A stretch of DNA of 64,000 nt from Paenibacillus silagei (GTDB lineage Bacteria > Bacillota > Bacilli > Paenibacillales > Paenibacillaceae). Shown here piece by piece: positions 51,328 through 60,132 of this stretch; position 1 is the stretch's first letter; each line of letters opens with the position of its first letter. The notes under the pieces are model-generated. The model did no database searches and had not been told where the DNA came from. It saw only the letters and a program-made list of their open reading frames with translations. Made by a program: the position numbers and the translations under genes. The DNA lies in NCBI RefSeq assembly GCF_017874735.1, contig NZ_JAGGLV010000008.1, forward strand, positions 186,001-250,000, written 5' to 3'.

Positions 51328-53304
51328 TCAGTAAAAAGTATTTTCGTATAATTTCCCCGTATGCGCATCAAGCACTTCGGGCGTCCGCTCGTACTCGCTA
51401 CCAATCATTCGATATACTAGTTCGTACAGGGCCTCTTCCGCCCTAGCATTGTGCATCCGTTCCCATTGCAGACGCAGCTTGGCCTGTGCCATCCATCGGA
51501 GGATGGCTGTCTGGGAATCAAATGAAGGCACGGTCTCCAGCTTCTTTAACTGTTCTGGCCTTATGGAGGGGGACATCAAGCTTTTGACCCTCCCATTAGA
51601 GCGGTCAACAGCTAGTTGATAGCATTCATCCCTGACAGATACGTCTTGAACATATACACCAAAGCGAATAATTTCCAAACGATCTTCGTCGTCGGTCTCT
51701 TCAGTTAGAAGCTTGAGATACGGCAACATTTCGGCTGCTAGTCCTCGGACATAGTCCATAGCTACTTCTATACATGCGTCCCGATCCCAGGTTAATGGAG
51801 CTAGTTGATCTGGTTTAACATGCGAAACAAAGTCAATCAGTTGTCCGGTTTGGCTGTCTACTCGCGCCTTAACCGCTCCCTCCATCTGATCAGCCCAATA
51901 GGCCTTCCAAGACCGGTCATTTTTGGCTGGACGCTCTTCATTCTGTTGCTTCCACACCATCAACTTGGTGTTCGAGCCAATATTGTCGTCTTGTACTAAC
52001 TGAAATTGTTCCTTGTCTACGCCAATCCACTCTTCTAGGCTTCGTGCGGGCGGGAACTCACCTGGCCACTCGTCCAGAGTTCTTGGGTCAGAAGGGACAG
52101 CTTCTGCCCTATAGGCTGTCGGAACTTCCTCCTGTGATGATGCAGTATAGATTAGTCCTCTACTTCGGGGGGCGTAAACAAGATGGACCTGATCGTCACC
52201 ATCCGTGTACACGGCTTTGTCCAATACGCAATATTCCACATGTAGCAAAAAATTCTCCTTTATACACGCCATCTGTTCCTCTTCTGGTGTGATCATGTTT
52301 GGGAGTGCTGGCCCTGGAACGGTTCCGTAGTACCTAAATCCGACCACGCGACCGCTGGGGTGAACCATAATGAGGCATCCCGTCTCAGGAAGCGGCAGCC
52401 CCATCGCCTTCTGCTGTCGTGTGTACCCAAACATCCCTTCCATCCACTCCATCTCACAATACGGAAAATTACGCAGTGCGCCGGGATAATGATCTTCCAG
52501 GAATTGCTCTGCCTGCTGTTTGAGCTCCTCCTCAGATAGCCGTGTCTCGTTGTCCAATGAGGCCCAGGAAATGGCATAGTCTAGCAAGTTGCCGTCCCTG
52601 GAGAGCGTAGCAGAAACGGCGTCATCACTCCCCGTTTTAACCCATAAGAATCCCGCTTCTCCCTTCCCTGTTCCCCTCATGGTGTTCTCTTGATAGTCAT
52701 TGACGATCAGATCATAATCCGGTGAAACGGCAAACTGGTGCTCTGCCTGTTGTCTTAACTGCAGGCGTAATGTATCCAGGTCTCGTTCGGGAAAATCTTG
52801 AGCCATTTCGTTGCGCAAATGCTCCAGCCCCTTCCGTAATTGTGTTTTTACAGTACCTAATGGCATATCCAGGAGATGGGCGATTTGCTGCTGGGTCAAG
52901 TCCTTCTTATATTTTAAGAACAGGAGCTGACGCAGCTTCGGATTCAGACTGGCCAATGCACGCTCCAGATCCAGGGTTTGATCGATATCATTAACGACCA
53001 ATGGCTCTTGCGTCTGCGGGTCTTCGCTCAGGTGCACACGCTTGGATTTCTTCAAATGATTGAGCGCCCGGTTCACCACGATTCTGGTAAGCCAGCTCTC
53101 AAACGCTTCGGCTTGCTGCAGCATATGCAGTGACTCATAAGCCTTAACCAGGGCATCCTGAACGATATCCTCCGCATCTTTGGACTCCCGTACATAATGG
53201 CGAGCCACTCGGTGCAGCTTATCCGTTCGATCCTTTATAAGAGAAACGAAGGCATCGTGATCTCCGTTTTGTGCGGCGTTGATTTGTTGCTGTGCATCGA
53301 TCAT
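51328..53304 (-). CDS. ECF sigma factor fused to a large YcdB-like domain
   Basis: A 658-residue protein. Residues about 1-170 are a complete ECF sigma factor: region 2 (HRVARHYVRESKDAEDIVQDALVKAYE, FESWLTRIVVNRALNHL) and region 4 (LNPKLRQLLFLKYKKDLTQQQIAHLLDMPLGTVKTQLRKG). The remaining about 480 residues hold repeated α/β units with acid-rich strands, resembling the YcdB/YcdC (PepSY-like) repeat: LSEEELKQQAEQFLEDHYPG, and in the middle DACIEVAMDYVRGLAAEML. No membrane helix or anti-sigma gene is present, so the tail may regulate the sigma part directly. AGGAGGTGA lies 6 nt before ATG 53304. Confidence 0.85.
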   Translation of the reverse strand: MIDAQQQINAAQNGDHDAFVSLIKDRTDKLHRVARHYVRESKDAEDIVQDALVKAYESLHMLQQAEAFESWLTRIVVNRALNHLKKSKRVHLSEDPQTQEPLVVNDIDQTLDLERALASLNPKLRQLLFLKYKKDLTQQQIAHLLDMPLGTVKTQLRKGLEHLRNEMAQDFPERDLDTLRLQLRQQAEHQFAVSPDYDLIVNDYQENTMRGTGKGEAGFLWVKTGSDDAVSATLSRDGNLLDYAISWASLDNETRLSEEELKQQAEQFLEDHYPGALRNFPYCEMEWMEGMFGYTRQQKAMGLPLPETGCLIMVHPSGRVVGFRYYGTVPGPALPNMITPEEEQMACIKENFLLHVEYCVLDKAVYTDGDDQVHLVYAPRSRGLIYTASSQEEVPTAYRAEAVPSDPRTLDEWPGEFPPARSLEEWIGVDKEQFQLVQDDNIGSNTKLMVWKQQNEERPAKNDRSWKAYWADQMEGAVKARVDSQTGQLIDFVSHVKPDQLAPLTWDRDACIEVAMDYVRGLAAEMLPYLKLLTEETDDEDRLEIIRFGVYVQDVSVRDECYQLAVDRSNGRVKSLMSPSIRPEQLKKLETVPSFDSQTAILRWMAQAKLRLQWERMHNARAEEALYELVYRMIGSEYERTPEVLDAHTGKLYENTFY

Positions 53305-53605
53305 TGTCGTTCACCTCCTGTTATATAGACAGCTAACTCGGGGGTTTGGATTTAATGAATGTAACATTATTCTGGAACTGACCGATCAAGTGACCACCCG
53401 CATGCGGCAAGCATGGGTGCCAAAGAGGAGTCACTCTTGGCGTGTTCCTGCTGAAGCTCCTTCATCCACTGAAGCAGTTCTTCCAGCCCGGTACGGATAT
53501 TGGAGAACACACAGTCCTTTGTTAGACCACCACATATACATGCTGGGATTCGGGCAGTATTGAACTTCGCTTTATGTGGCAAGCTCGTTTCACCCACTAT
53601 CGTGA

Positions 53606-54025
53606 CTATTCACCCGTTTCAGCAAATTGTTTGATGCGCTCTCCCACTTGATCACGAACCTGCTGGAAGACTGCCCACTTCTCTTCATCTGTTCCTTGCG
53701 CTTTTGCCGGATCGTCGAATCCCCAATGCTCACGTTTCACCTGAGGCGGGGTAATGGGACACTTATCTGCTGCATCTCCACATAAAGTAATGACGAGATC
53801 AGAGCTGTTCAGCAGCTGCGGATCAATGATATCTGATGTTTGACCTGAGATATCTATACCTACTTCACTCATCGCTTGAACGGCTTTCGGATTCAACCCA
53901 TGAGCCTCAATGCCTGCACTATACACATTCCATTCATTGCTCAAATATTTCTTGGCCCAGCCTTCGGCCATCTGACTCCGGCAGGAGTTTCCTGTACACA
54001 AAAAGTAAATGGTTTTCTTATCCAT
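53606..54025 (-). CDS. arsC: Thioredoxin-coupled arsenate reductase
   Basis: This gene reduces arsenate to arsenite in the cytosol with electrons from thioredoxin. It is a 139-residue low-molecular-weight phosphatase fold. The P-loop [18 protein letters not shown] holds the nucleophile Cys10, and [14 protein letters not shown] holds Cys82 and Cys89 of the disulphide relay. [20 protein letters not shown] is the standard substrate loop. ATG 54034 abuts GGAGA, so ATG 54025 is chosen, as in B. subtilis ArsC. No arsR or arsB is adjacent in the window; the about 300 bp downstream hold no credible gene. Confidence 0.95.
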   Translation of the reverse strand: MDKKTIYFLCTGNSCRSQMAEGWAKKYLSNEWNVYSAGIEAHGLNPKAVQAMSEVGIDISGQTSDIIDPQLLNSSDLVITLCGDAADKCPITPPQVKREHWGFDDPAKAQGTDEEKWAVFQQVRDQVGERIKQFAETGE

Positions 54026-54059
54026 GAGTCGCATTCTCCTTTGATTTTAAAATAAGGTC

Positions 54060-54660
54060 AATATTATATATAAACTCATTTTTTCTCGGAATAAAAGGTA
54101 AACCTACAAGTTCAAAGTGTTAGTATGTCCAAGTATCGGTAAGCACAACGCCCCTGGCATTTGCTCCCATAAAGCTTTATGTAGGCGTCCATTTTGCTCT
54201 CATGAGGATCTTATCCCAATCCGATGTTTCTTGCCATGCAGCTTACGGCAAATGGTATTTGATAACAGAACTGATGTTCTCAGTTGATTATACCAGAACA
54301 TTTATTCTCAATCCATTCCAATATTGGATTCATAATGGCGGCACTCCATACAAGCAAATAATTAATCGGGCTCTCCCACATGTTCACCTGTAAAGGCAGA
54401 CAATGAACTTCCTAATTTCTCTGCAACCAGTCTCAATCTCTCCGATTCTCTTTTTTATAATCATGATTAAAGAAGCATTAAGATTCATTTAGCCCCATTT
54501 AGGTTGCATTAAAAAGTTAATAAATACGCGATAACTTTAGAAAATTGGGGCTGAATGCGAGATTACAAGGGATTTTCTTCATTTTTATATCCTATAGAGT
54601 CTTATTTAGTCTCCTAGAGAACTTTCAGCATTTTACAAACAGTGATGCTCAGCGTAAGAT
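54060..54660. other. Intergenic stretch before the riboswitch
   Basis: About 600 bp, AT-rich. A 63-codon plus-strand frame at 54202-54393 has no ribosome-binding site and no recognised motif, so it is not called. Nothing else is visible until the riboswitch. Confidence 0.4.
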
Positions 54661-54669
54661 TCCTTTTAA

Positions 54670-54844
54670 CAAATGCTGAATTCCCGTCAGGCGGGAAGCG
54701 GGGGAACCAAATGGCTGTGACCAGCCGAAATGGGGTGAATCCAAAGAAGATTGAACTCTTCACTGGTAGGACGACTCTCACCGTCCGAATCCGTCAGCTA
54801 ACCTCGTAAGCACTGGAGAGAGCCTGCATTAACCATGCTTTTTT
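54670..54844 (+). ncRNA. ydaO-type cyclic di-AMP riboswitch
   Basis: The sequence carries the conserved blocks of the ydaO/yuaA class in order: TTCCCGTCAGGCGGGAAG with GGGGGAACCAAATGG (54680-54714), TGACCAGCCGAAATGGGGTGAATC (visible from 54717), TAGGACGACTCTCACCGTCCG (54767-54787) and CAGCTAACCTCGTAAGCACTGG. A short GCAT/ATGC hairpin with six T (54826-54844) may be the terminator. This class normally turns genes off when c-di-AMP binds and usually controls wall hydrolases or potassium transporters. Here two small hypothetical genes follow. Confidence 0.9.
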
Positions 54845-55040
54845 GCTGCGATCCCGCAAAACCTTTCCATTACACTTATCCATCGTACAGAAAACCAAAT
54901 ATTCCGTTTGGCTTGAGCATGCTGCTGTATGTGAGAATGAAACTGAACTGACAGCCTATGTAGCCACAGCTGAGCAGACCCATAATCTGCAGCGTTATAT
55001 GAAATCTATAGACAACCTAGGAGGCATTATTCATGATTAA
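54843..55040 (+). CDS. Small hypothetical protein downstream of the c-di-AMP riboswitch
   Basis: An up to 65-residue frame whose first codons lie in the terminator T-run of the riboswitch, so the annotated ATG is doubtful and no Shine-Dalgarno is visible. The C-terminal part looks like a real protein (YSVWLEHAAVCENETELTAY, EQTHNLQRYMKSIDNLGG). Its end contains the AGGAGG that serves the next gene, with which it overlaps by 8 nt. It may be the 3' remnant of a longer gene cut off by a deletion next to the riboswitch. Confidence 0.4.
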   Translation: MLRSRKTFPLHLSIVQKTKYSVWLEHAAVCENETELTAYVATAEQTHNLQRYMKSIDNLGGIIHD

Positions 55041-55500
55041 CGCCAGACTGTCACGAATCGAGTTGTTCGCATTTAGCTGCCGCCCTTCCTTCATGCATAT
55101 TTCAGAGCCTTACGGATGCTGGTATGGGGTGTTGAAGTTAACCTTCGGAGGACAGATCAGCTATGGGAATTGCATTCTTTGTGCGGGTGACAATGCGGTG
55201 GATTTAATCAAATGGGGCTCTTTTCTGAAAGAGATATGTCATTGTACTGTAGAAGAAGCCACAGAATACGTCCGGATGCACGGACAAGAATGGGCTCCCA
55301 ATCAACTTAACATGATCAAGACTGCACTCGATAGTATGTTCATTCAAAATGACCAAATCCGAATGAAGGTAGGAGCCGGATCGGAGCGGTATCGCCATCA
55401 AAGGACAGAGCAAAGAATCCATTCAATTAATACGGCGAAGAGTCATCTGAATCCAACCATTTTATTTGCAGAATCGGTATCCTATTATTCACTGCTATAG
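55033..55500 (+). CDS. Hypothetical protein, Cys- and aromatic-rich
   Basis: A 155-residue protein with a good ribosome-binding site (CTAGGAGG, 9 nt before the ATG). The N-terminal half is aromatic and Cys-rich (SEPYGCWYGVLKLTFGGQ, YGNCILCAGDNAVDLIKWG), the middle is helical (CTVEEATEYVRMHGQEW) and the tail is basic. It has no signal peptide or transmembrane segment. It is coupled to the preceding small frame and probably shares its riboswitch control. I do not recognise the family. Confidence 0.55.
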   Translation: MINARLSRIELFAFSCRPSFMHISEPYGCWYGVLKLTFGGQISYGNCILCAGDNAVDLIKWGSFLKEICHCTVEEATEYVRMHGQEWAPNQLNMIKTALDSMFIQNDQIRMKVGAGSERYRHQRTEQRIHSINTAKSHLNPTILFAESVSYYSLL

Positions 55501-55516
55501 ACATGATCAATTTAAA

Positions 55517-56055
55517 TTATCGAAACTCCAGTTGATTAAAAATCTTAACGAAGATTTTCGCAATGTTCTTGGCATCATCGATACCTCTATGGTGAGTACC
55601 TTCAAGCGGCAATTCAAGCATAGTCAAGGCTCTCTCCATGCCTACGCCCCGCTCCCTGCCAATCATCCTCCCGTGCTGATGCTTGAGACTGATATGGTTA
55701 TCCGTCCATTCACTTGCGATTTGATGTAGTGAACAATCCTTCTGCAGCTGGTTTTTATCATAAAACCCCCAAGAGCAAAGGACATGAGGTTCATTGCCTA
55801 TCCACTCTTGGAATTGACGGATTGCCTGGGGAAAATACATTGCAGTATCCACATCCGCCTGAGAGATGGAGGTAAGCTGCATACAAAAATCAGAAAGCTG
55901 CGGGCTTAATGCAGGCTTGACAAAAAAATTTGGAACTCGCTCACAGTCTTGAGCCTTTCATTGAGTTTTACGGCTCCGATCTCGATAATTTCGTTTTGTC
56001 TTTTGCGGTCATTTTCCCAACAAGTGGCTTCCAGATCAAAAATGATGTAGTTCAT
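55517..56055 (-). pseudogene. DEDDh 3'-5' exonuclease with a single frameshift
   Basis: The 5' part, from ATG 56055, reads MNYIIFDLEATCWEND and NEIIEIGAVKLNERL, the ExoI motif with the catalytic Asp and Glu. After a run of seven T on the coding strand (A at 55922-55928) the frame must shift by one to continue as FVKPALSPQLSDFC and then the 121-codon frame 55517-55882 with GTHHRGIDDAKNIAKIF, the ExoIII motif with catalytic His and Asp. The protein resembles KapD/ERI-1-like exonucleases. Its ATG overlaps the TetR stop codon. It is either a pseudogene, a sequencing error or a slippage-dependent gene. Confidence 0.75.
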
Positions 56056-56615
56056 ACATGCTCCTTTTCTCTATAACCATTCAGTTCATCCTGCAACATT
56101 TGCGGCATGGCCCGGAGTGTTCGGTCATTCTGCTCTTCAGGAGTAACGTGCGGTTCACTGAGCAGCCAATGTCTGGTCATATTGGAACAGGCATAAGCAT
56201 GGTAGTTCAAGGAAAATTGCAGATCTTTCATTACAGGAGCTTGCACTCCTTGTGACAGTGAAACCAGCAACAAATTTGCCGGGTAAATCTGTGAATGCTC
56301 CAATAGGGAATTTTGTCCACTGTCAGTCAGGACTTTTTTATAAAATGCTCTTTTCTCATTAAGCTTTTGAAAGAAAAGTGAGGTGATTTTGCTCCATGAT
56401 TCGTTTGCGTTTTCCGCCATCACTTTGTTCAAATCCGAGGAGTAAATCCAATTGACCAATTCATATTTATCATGGAAGTGATAGTAGAATGTCTGGCGGG
56501 GAACGCGGCAGTGATTTGCCAGCATGGTTACCGTGATTTTCTTAAAAGGCACGTGATTTAATAGCTCAAATATGGCTTCTGCAAACATGGTCTTCGTCAT
56601 ATCTTTTGTGGGCAT
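56052..56615 (-). CDS. TetR/AcrR family regulator
   Basis: A 187-residue regulator. Helix-turn-helix: FAEAIFELLNHVPFKKITVTMLANHCRVPRQTFYYHFHDKYELVNWIY, with the typical TFYYHF/KYEL signature. The C-terminal domain is of the TetR_C_8 kind seen in DhaS-like regulators. It is divergent from the nitronate monooxygenase gene, and the shared 140 bp contain possible operators, so local control is likely. It is translationally coupled to the exonuclease gene by an ATGA overlap. Confidence 0.87.
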   Translation of the reverse strand: MPTKDMTKTMFAEAIFELLNHVPFKKITVTMLANHCRVPRQTFYYHFHDKYELVNWIYSSDLNKVMAENANESWSKITSLFFQKLNEKRAFYKKVLTDSGQNSLLEHSQIYPANLLLVSLSQGVQAPVMKDLQFSLNYHAYACSNMTRHWLLSEPHVTPEEQNDRTLRAMPQMLQDELNGYREKEHV

Positions 56616-56639
56616 CGTCTATTTCACCTTCCATTCCTA

Positions 56640-56750
56640 TTATGACAAAATGATGAGCAACGGCAAAAAAATTGTCATTTGCCTTCAAGTGTCTATATTC
56701 TATAAGACTTAGTTAATTATACAATGCTAATGCATTTAAGTTAATTAACG
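56640..56750. promoter_or_regulatory. Divergent promoter region with repeats
   Basis: ATGACAA and TTGTCAT form a spaced inverted pair near 56640-56680. TTGTCA followed after 16 bp by TATATT gives a plus-strand promoter. The sequence AGTTAATTA occurs twice (around 56711 and 56740), the second inside a GTTAATTAAC palindrome. These are candidate TetR binding sites. Confidence 0.4.
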
Positions 56751-56762
56751 GGGTGAATGATG

Positions 56763-57734
56763 ATGAAAACAGAAAATCGTGTTACAGAGATGCTTGGAAT
56801 ACAATACCCGATTGTGCAGGCCGCCATGTCCTGGTTGACCGATGCTAAGCTTGTCGCAGCCTTATCCAATGCGGGAGGCATGGGAGTATTGGGGCCTCAT
56901 GCGGGTTATCAGACGCGGCCCTCCGGTCCGGACGAAGTGGGTCAAAGGATTCGCAATGAAATTCGTAAGATTAAATTATTGACGGAAAAACCGTTCGCGG
57001 TAAATCTGTATCTACCTCCGGATGGCCAATCCGATCCATATTCCAAAGCTACATTTGAGGCTGCTGTCGCGGAAGGCGTACGGTATTTTGTGACCGTTGG
57101 TTCTCTGAATAGAGCTATGGTCAAAGAAATCAAGGATAACGATAGCATGTGGATTCATCGTGAGCTTACTCCTTCCCCGGAAGCAGCGAAAATGGCTGAG
57201 CAGCATGGCGCAGATATACTCATTGCCACAGGGTATGATGAAGGCGGAACCATTCCCCAGAACAAAATAGGCACTTTCTCGATTGTTCCCGCGATCGCGG
57301 ATGCGGTAAGTATCCCGGTTATGGCAACAGGCGGCATCAATGATATTCGCGGAGTGAGAGCGGCTTTTGCACTTGGAGCTGAAGCGGTATATTTGGGAAC
57401 ACGGTTTATCGCCTCTGAAGAATGCCCTGCTGCTGAGGCAACGAAACAGGATATCATTCAATCCAAAGGTTCAGATCTGATTATGGTATCATCGTATTCA
57501 CGCTCCACTCCGCATCAATTTGCCCGTGAGTTGGAGGCTATGTACCGCAATGGGGAATCATCTGAAAATATCGAAAAGAGGATCAGTGAAAACGGAGGTG
57601 TGTCTAATAGCATGCTGCATGGGAAGCTGGATGAGGGGCCCATCACCATCAATACCGCGATCGATCTGATCACTGAAGTGAAGAGCTGTAAAGCAATCAT
57701 TCATGAATTGATGGCTGACTTTATGAAGGATTAA
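56763..57734 (+). CDS. Nitronate monooxygenase / FabK-like flavoprotein
   Basis: An about 323-residue FMN-dependent TIM-barrel enzyme of the 2-nitropropane dioxygenase family. YPIVQAAMSWLTDAKLVAALSNAGGMGVLG is the N-terminal FMN-contact signature. ILIATGYDEGGT is the region of the usual GxEAGGH motif, altered here to Asp-Glu-Gly-Gly. PVMATGGINDIRGVRAAFALGAEAVYLGTRF is the phosphate-binding part. It oxidises nitronates or reduces enoyl chains, and the altered motif makes the exact reaction uncertain. Three ATGs in a row start the frame; 56763 has the best distance from GGGGTG. Probably controlled by the divergent TetR. Confidence 0.85.
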   Translation: MKTENRVTEMLGIQYPIVQAAMSWLTDAKLVAALSNAGGMGVLGPHAGYQTRPSGPDEVGQRIRNEIRKIKLLTEKPFAVNLYLPPDGQSDPYSKATFEAAVAEGVRYFVTVGSLNRAMVKEIKDNDSMWIHRELTPSPEAAKMAEQHGADILIATGYDEGGTIPQNKIGTFSIVPAIADAVSIPVMATGGINDIRGVRAAFALGAEAVYLGTRFIASEECPAAEATKQDIIQSKGSDLIMVSSYSRSTPHQFARELEAMYRNGESSENIEKRISENGGVSNSMLHGKLDEGPITINTAIDLITEVKSCKAIIHELMADFMKD

Positions 57735-57869
57735 CTTGATTGGTTGATACAGGACCATTTTGCACGGATATCCAATGGAATTCGAATCGATAGACCCATC
57801 GCTCCGGGACTATGCCTTTTGTTATACTTTCAAGTGTAATTATACACCCACACAGAGGAGCGCAAAGAC

Positions 57870-58613
57870 ATGAACTTTTTCAAAAAACTGTTTGGCGGCA
57901 AGGAAATGGGCAAATCGGAAGACGGTACCACCATTTATGGTTATGACGCTTCGGATGAGCAGCAGGTTACGCCTCCCGCCAATATTTTGTACATGGAAGA
58001 TTTAAATGAACATTTCAATCGGGTCTTTCCAAACCGGGAAACCGGCGTGTTCCACGAACTGATTTCAGACGTCGTACATATTGATGTGAATATTATGGAA
58101 GCTACACCTGATGATCCATACCGGGTGCTGTACACCAATGGGATGAGCGATCTGCCGCTGACACTCCCACAGGAGATCCGTGAAGAGTATAAGCATCTGG
58201 AACGCGCGGAGCTGATGATGTTTTTGCCGGCGGACTGGCCGCTTACGCAGGAGGATTTCGAAGCAGAGGAGAACTACTGGCCGATCCGGCTGATGAAGAT
58301 GCTTGCCCGATTCCCGCATATGTATCAGACGTGGCTTGGATACGGACATACGATCCCCAACACGGAAGATTACGAGCCTTACGCGGATAACACGGAGCTG
58401 TCCGGTGTGATCCTGTATGCTCTGCCGGAAGAGGTTAGCACCGTCCATACGAAAGATGGCAATCAGGTTCAGGTTTATTTCCTGGTACCGCTGTACCGGG
58501 AGGAAATGGAGTTCAAGCTGGAGTCCGGCATGGACGAACTGATGGCCAGGCTGTTCGAGCTTCCAGAGGATTTCCTCGTTCTGAATCCGAATAGACACAA
58601 CGCGTGTAAATAA
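57870..58613 (+). CDS. Suppressor-of-fused (SUFU) domain protein
   Basis: A 247-residue cytosolic protein. The SUFU-like pattern is clear: HIDVNIMEATPDDPYRVLYTNGMSDLPL, RAELMMFLPADWPL, then YWPIRLMKMLARFPHMYQTWLGYGHTI, and VYFLVPLYREEMEF. Such bacterial proteins are widespread and some serve as immunity proteins to toxins, but no toxin is next to it here. GAGGAG precedes ATG 57870. It is monocistronic with a strong terminator behind it. Confidence 0.88.
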   Translation: MNFFKKLFGGKEMGKSEDGTTIYGYDASDEQQVTPPANILYMEDLNEHFNRVFPNRETGVFHELISDVVHIDVNIMEATPDDPYRVLYTNGMSDLPLTLPQEIREEYKHLERAELMMFLPADWPLTQEDFEAEENYWPIRLMKMLARFPHMYQTWLGYGHTIPNTEDYEPYADNTELSGVILYALPEEVSTVHTKDGNQVQVYFLVPLYREEMEFKLESGMDELMARLFELPEDFLVLNPNRHNACK

Positions 58614-58644
58614 CCGCCCGGATTAACGGGCTTGAAATAGCTTG

Positions 58645-58691
58645 AAAAGGCTGAGCCTAAGTCAAGAATATGACTTTGGGCTCAGCCTTTT
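58645..58691 (+). terminator. Terminator after the SUFU-domain gene
   Basis: Long hairpin with arms AAAAGGCTGAGCC and GGGCTCAGCCTTTT plus inner AAGTCA/TGACTT pairing. Symmetry allows it to serve the convergent FAD-oxidoreductase gene as well. Confidence 0.85.
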
Positions 58692-58741
58692 GATACTAGT
58701 TGGCTTTCTTTCACTGTTGACTGTAATATAGTTCGACCTTC

Positions 58742-60091
58742 CTAGTACCGCTCATTGATCTGCTCCCCTAACCATGCGCCTTGGCGGACAAGTCTGCGCT
58801 GCAGGTCCGTGATGTCGATACTGCGCGTTTCCCGCGTGCCCTTCTCGGCCAGAATAGCCGCGGCCGTACCGGAGGCTTCGCCCATGGCAAAGCAATTCGG
58901 CATGACCCGGGTGGAGCCTTGGGCCGCTCTATCGGTTGATATCGCTCTACCGGCTACGATTACGTTCTGAATACCGGCCGGAAGCAAGGCGCGATAAGGG
59001 ATGCCGTGGGACTCTCCCGGCGATAGACGTACCATCGTCATGCCACTCGTAGGCTTTGCCATATGAATATCAATAAAGTAGGCATTTCGGGCAATGTCGT
59101 CCGGGAACGAACGGCACGCCAGAAAATCGTCGGCAGTGACGATGTAATCGCCGATGATCCGGCGGGTCTCCCGAATGCCGATCTGTTCGCCCGTCAACGT
59201 CAGGAAAGCGTTTTCGAATCCGGGAATCGCTTCCCTCAGCCAACCGGTAATGTGTTCAACAAGCGCGCGGCCCTCGATCGCTCCGCGAGTCAGATCATCC
59301 GTATTGGAGCCGTCAATCCCGAATACATGTCCGAAATTGAAGCCAGCCGTATGATTGTTTATCCAGGAAATACCAGCCCAATCTCGCGCGACGCGCAACC
59401 GGCCTTCGAGCTTCGCCTTGTTGATCGCATGCTTCAGATCATGACTGTGCGTCTCCACACTTGAGAGAAATTTGTTCCGGTCCAGGTTATTCAGGACAAA
59501 GCACATTGTCCCCGGCTGCAGCTCTCCATCATCCCCGCCTTTGGCGAACTGCCCGCCCGCAAGATAGGTGAGATCCGCATCGCTGGTTGCATCAATGTAA
59601 ATCTTCCCCTTCACCGCCTGGGTTCCGGTCTTGTTGTAAATGATCGCCGCTTCAAGGAAGCCATCCTGTTGAAGAACTTGACCGACGAACGTATGATACA
59701 GCACTTTAACGCCAGCCTCCATCATCTTCTCGTCCAATATGCGCTTTAGAATTTCCGCATCAATCGGCACCCAATCCAGCCGGTCCTTCCATGCTTCCTG
59801 AAACGTCTCCTCCATCCTGCTCTTCATAGCAAGCAGAATTTCCAGCCCAATCCCGCGGATGACCGGCTTGATCTGATCGGTATACGGGCAAAATGCAGGA
59901 ACCTGAGAGACCGTCGCCATGCCGCCCAGGTATCCTCTTTGCTCTATCAGCAATACGGATGCCCCGTTCCTTGCTGCTGCGAGCGCTGCTGCTACTCCTG
60001 ACGGTCCTCCTCCGGCAACGACAACATCCACTTCCGTGTAGACAGGAATATCACGCTCGGGTATTTTAACGGTTAGTGCCATATCGGTCAT
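58742..60091 (-). CDS. FAD-dependent oxidoreductase (PF12831 type)
   Basis: A 449-residue flavoenzyme. The dinucleotide-binding start is VDVVVAGGGPSGVAAALAAARNGASVLLIEQ, followed by GYLGGMAT, typical of the FAD_oxidored family. Further landmarks are YIDATSDADLTYLAGG and, near the end, IVAGRAISTDRAAQGSTRVMPNCFAMGEASG. It has no signal peptide. The substrate is unknown; relatives often sit in sugar-utilisation operons. ATG 60091 follows GGAGGTGG, while the longer start GTG 60106 lies inside that site. It is downstream of, and probably co-transcribed with, the two-component genes. Confidence 0.85.
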   Translation of the reverse strand: MTDMALTVKIPERDIPVYTEVDVVVAGGGPSGVAAALAAARNGASVLLIEQRGYLGGMATVSQVPAFCPYTDQIKPVIRGIGLEILLAMKSRMEETFQEAWKDRLDWVPIDAEILKRILDEKMMEAGVKVLYHTFVGQVLQQDGFLEAAIIYNKTGTQAVKGKIYIDATSDADLTYLAGGQFAKGGDDGELQPGTMCFVLNNLDRNKFLSSVETHSHDLKHAINKAKLEGRLRVARDWAGISWINNHTAGFNFGHVFGIDGSNTDDLTRGAIEGRALVEHITGWLREAIPGFENAFLTLTGEQIGIRETRRIIGDYIVTADDFLACRSFPDDIARNAYFIDIHMAKPTSGMTMVRLSPGESHGIPYRALLPAGIQNVIVAGRAISTDRAAQGSTRVMPNCFAMGEASGTAAAILAEKGTRETRSIDITDLQRRLVRQGAWLGEQINERY

Positions 60092-60132
60092 TCTGACCAC
60101 CTCCACCTGATTTCTTCCATTGTAGTTTTAAC

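Noticed and set aside
53367..53597. 76-codon frame after arsC
   Set aside because: GTG start without ribosome-binding site and no recognisable motif; the composition looks like decayed sequence.
54202..54393. 63-codon frame upstream of the riboswitch
   Set aside because: No ribosome-binding site, no motif, odd composition.
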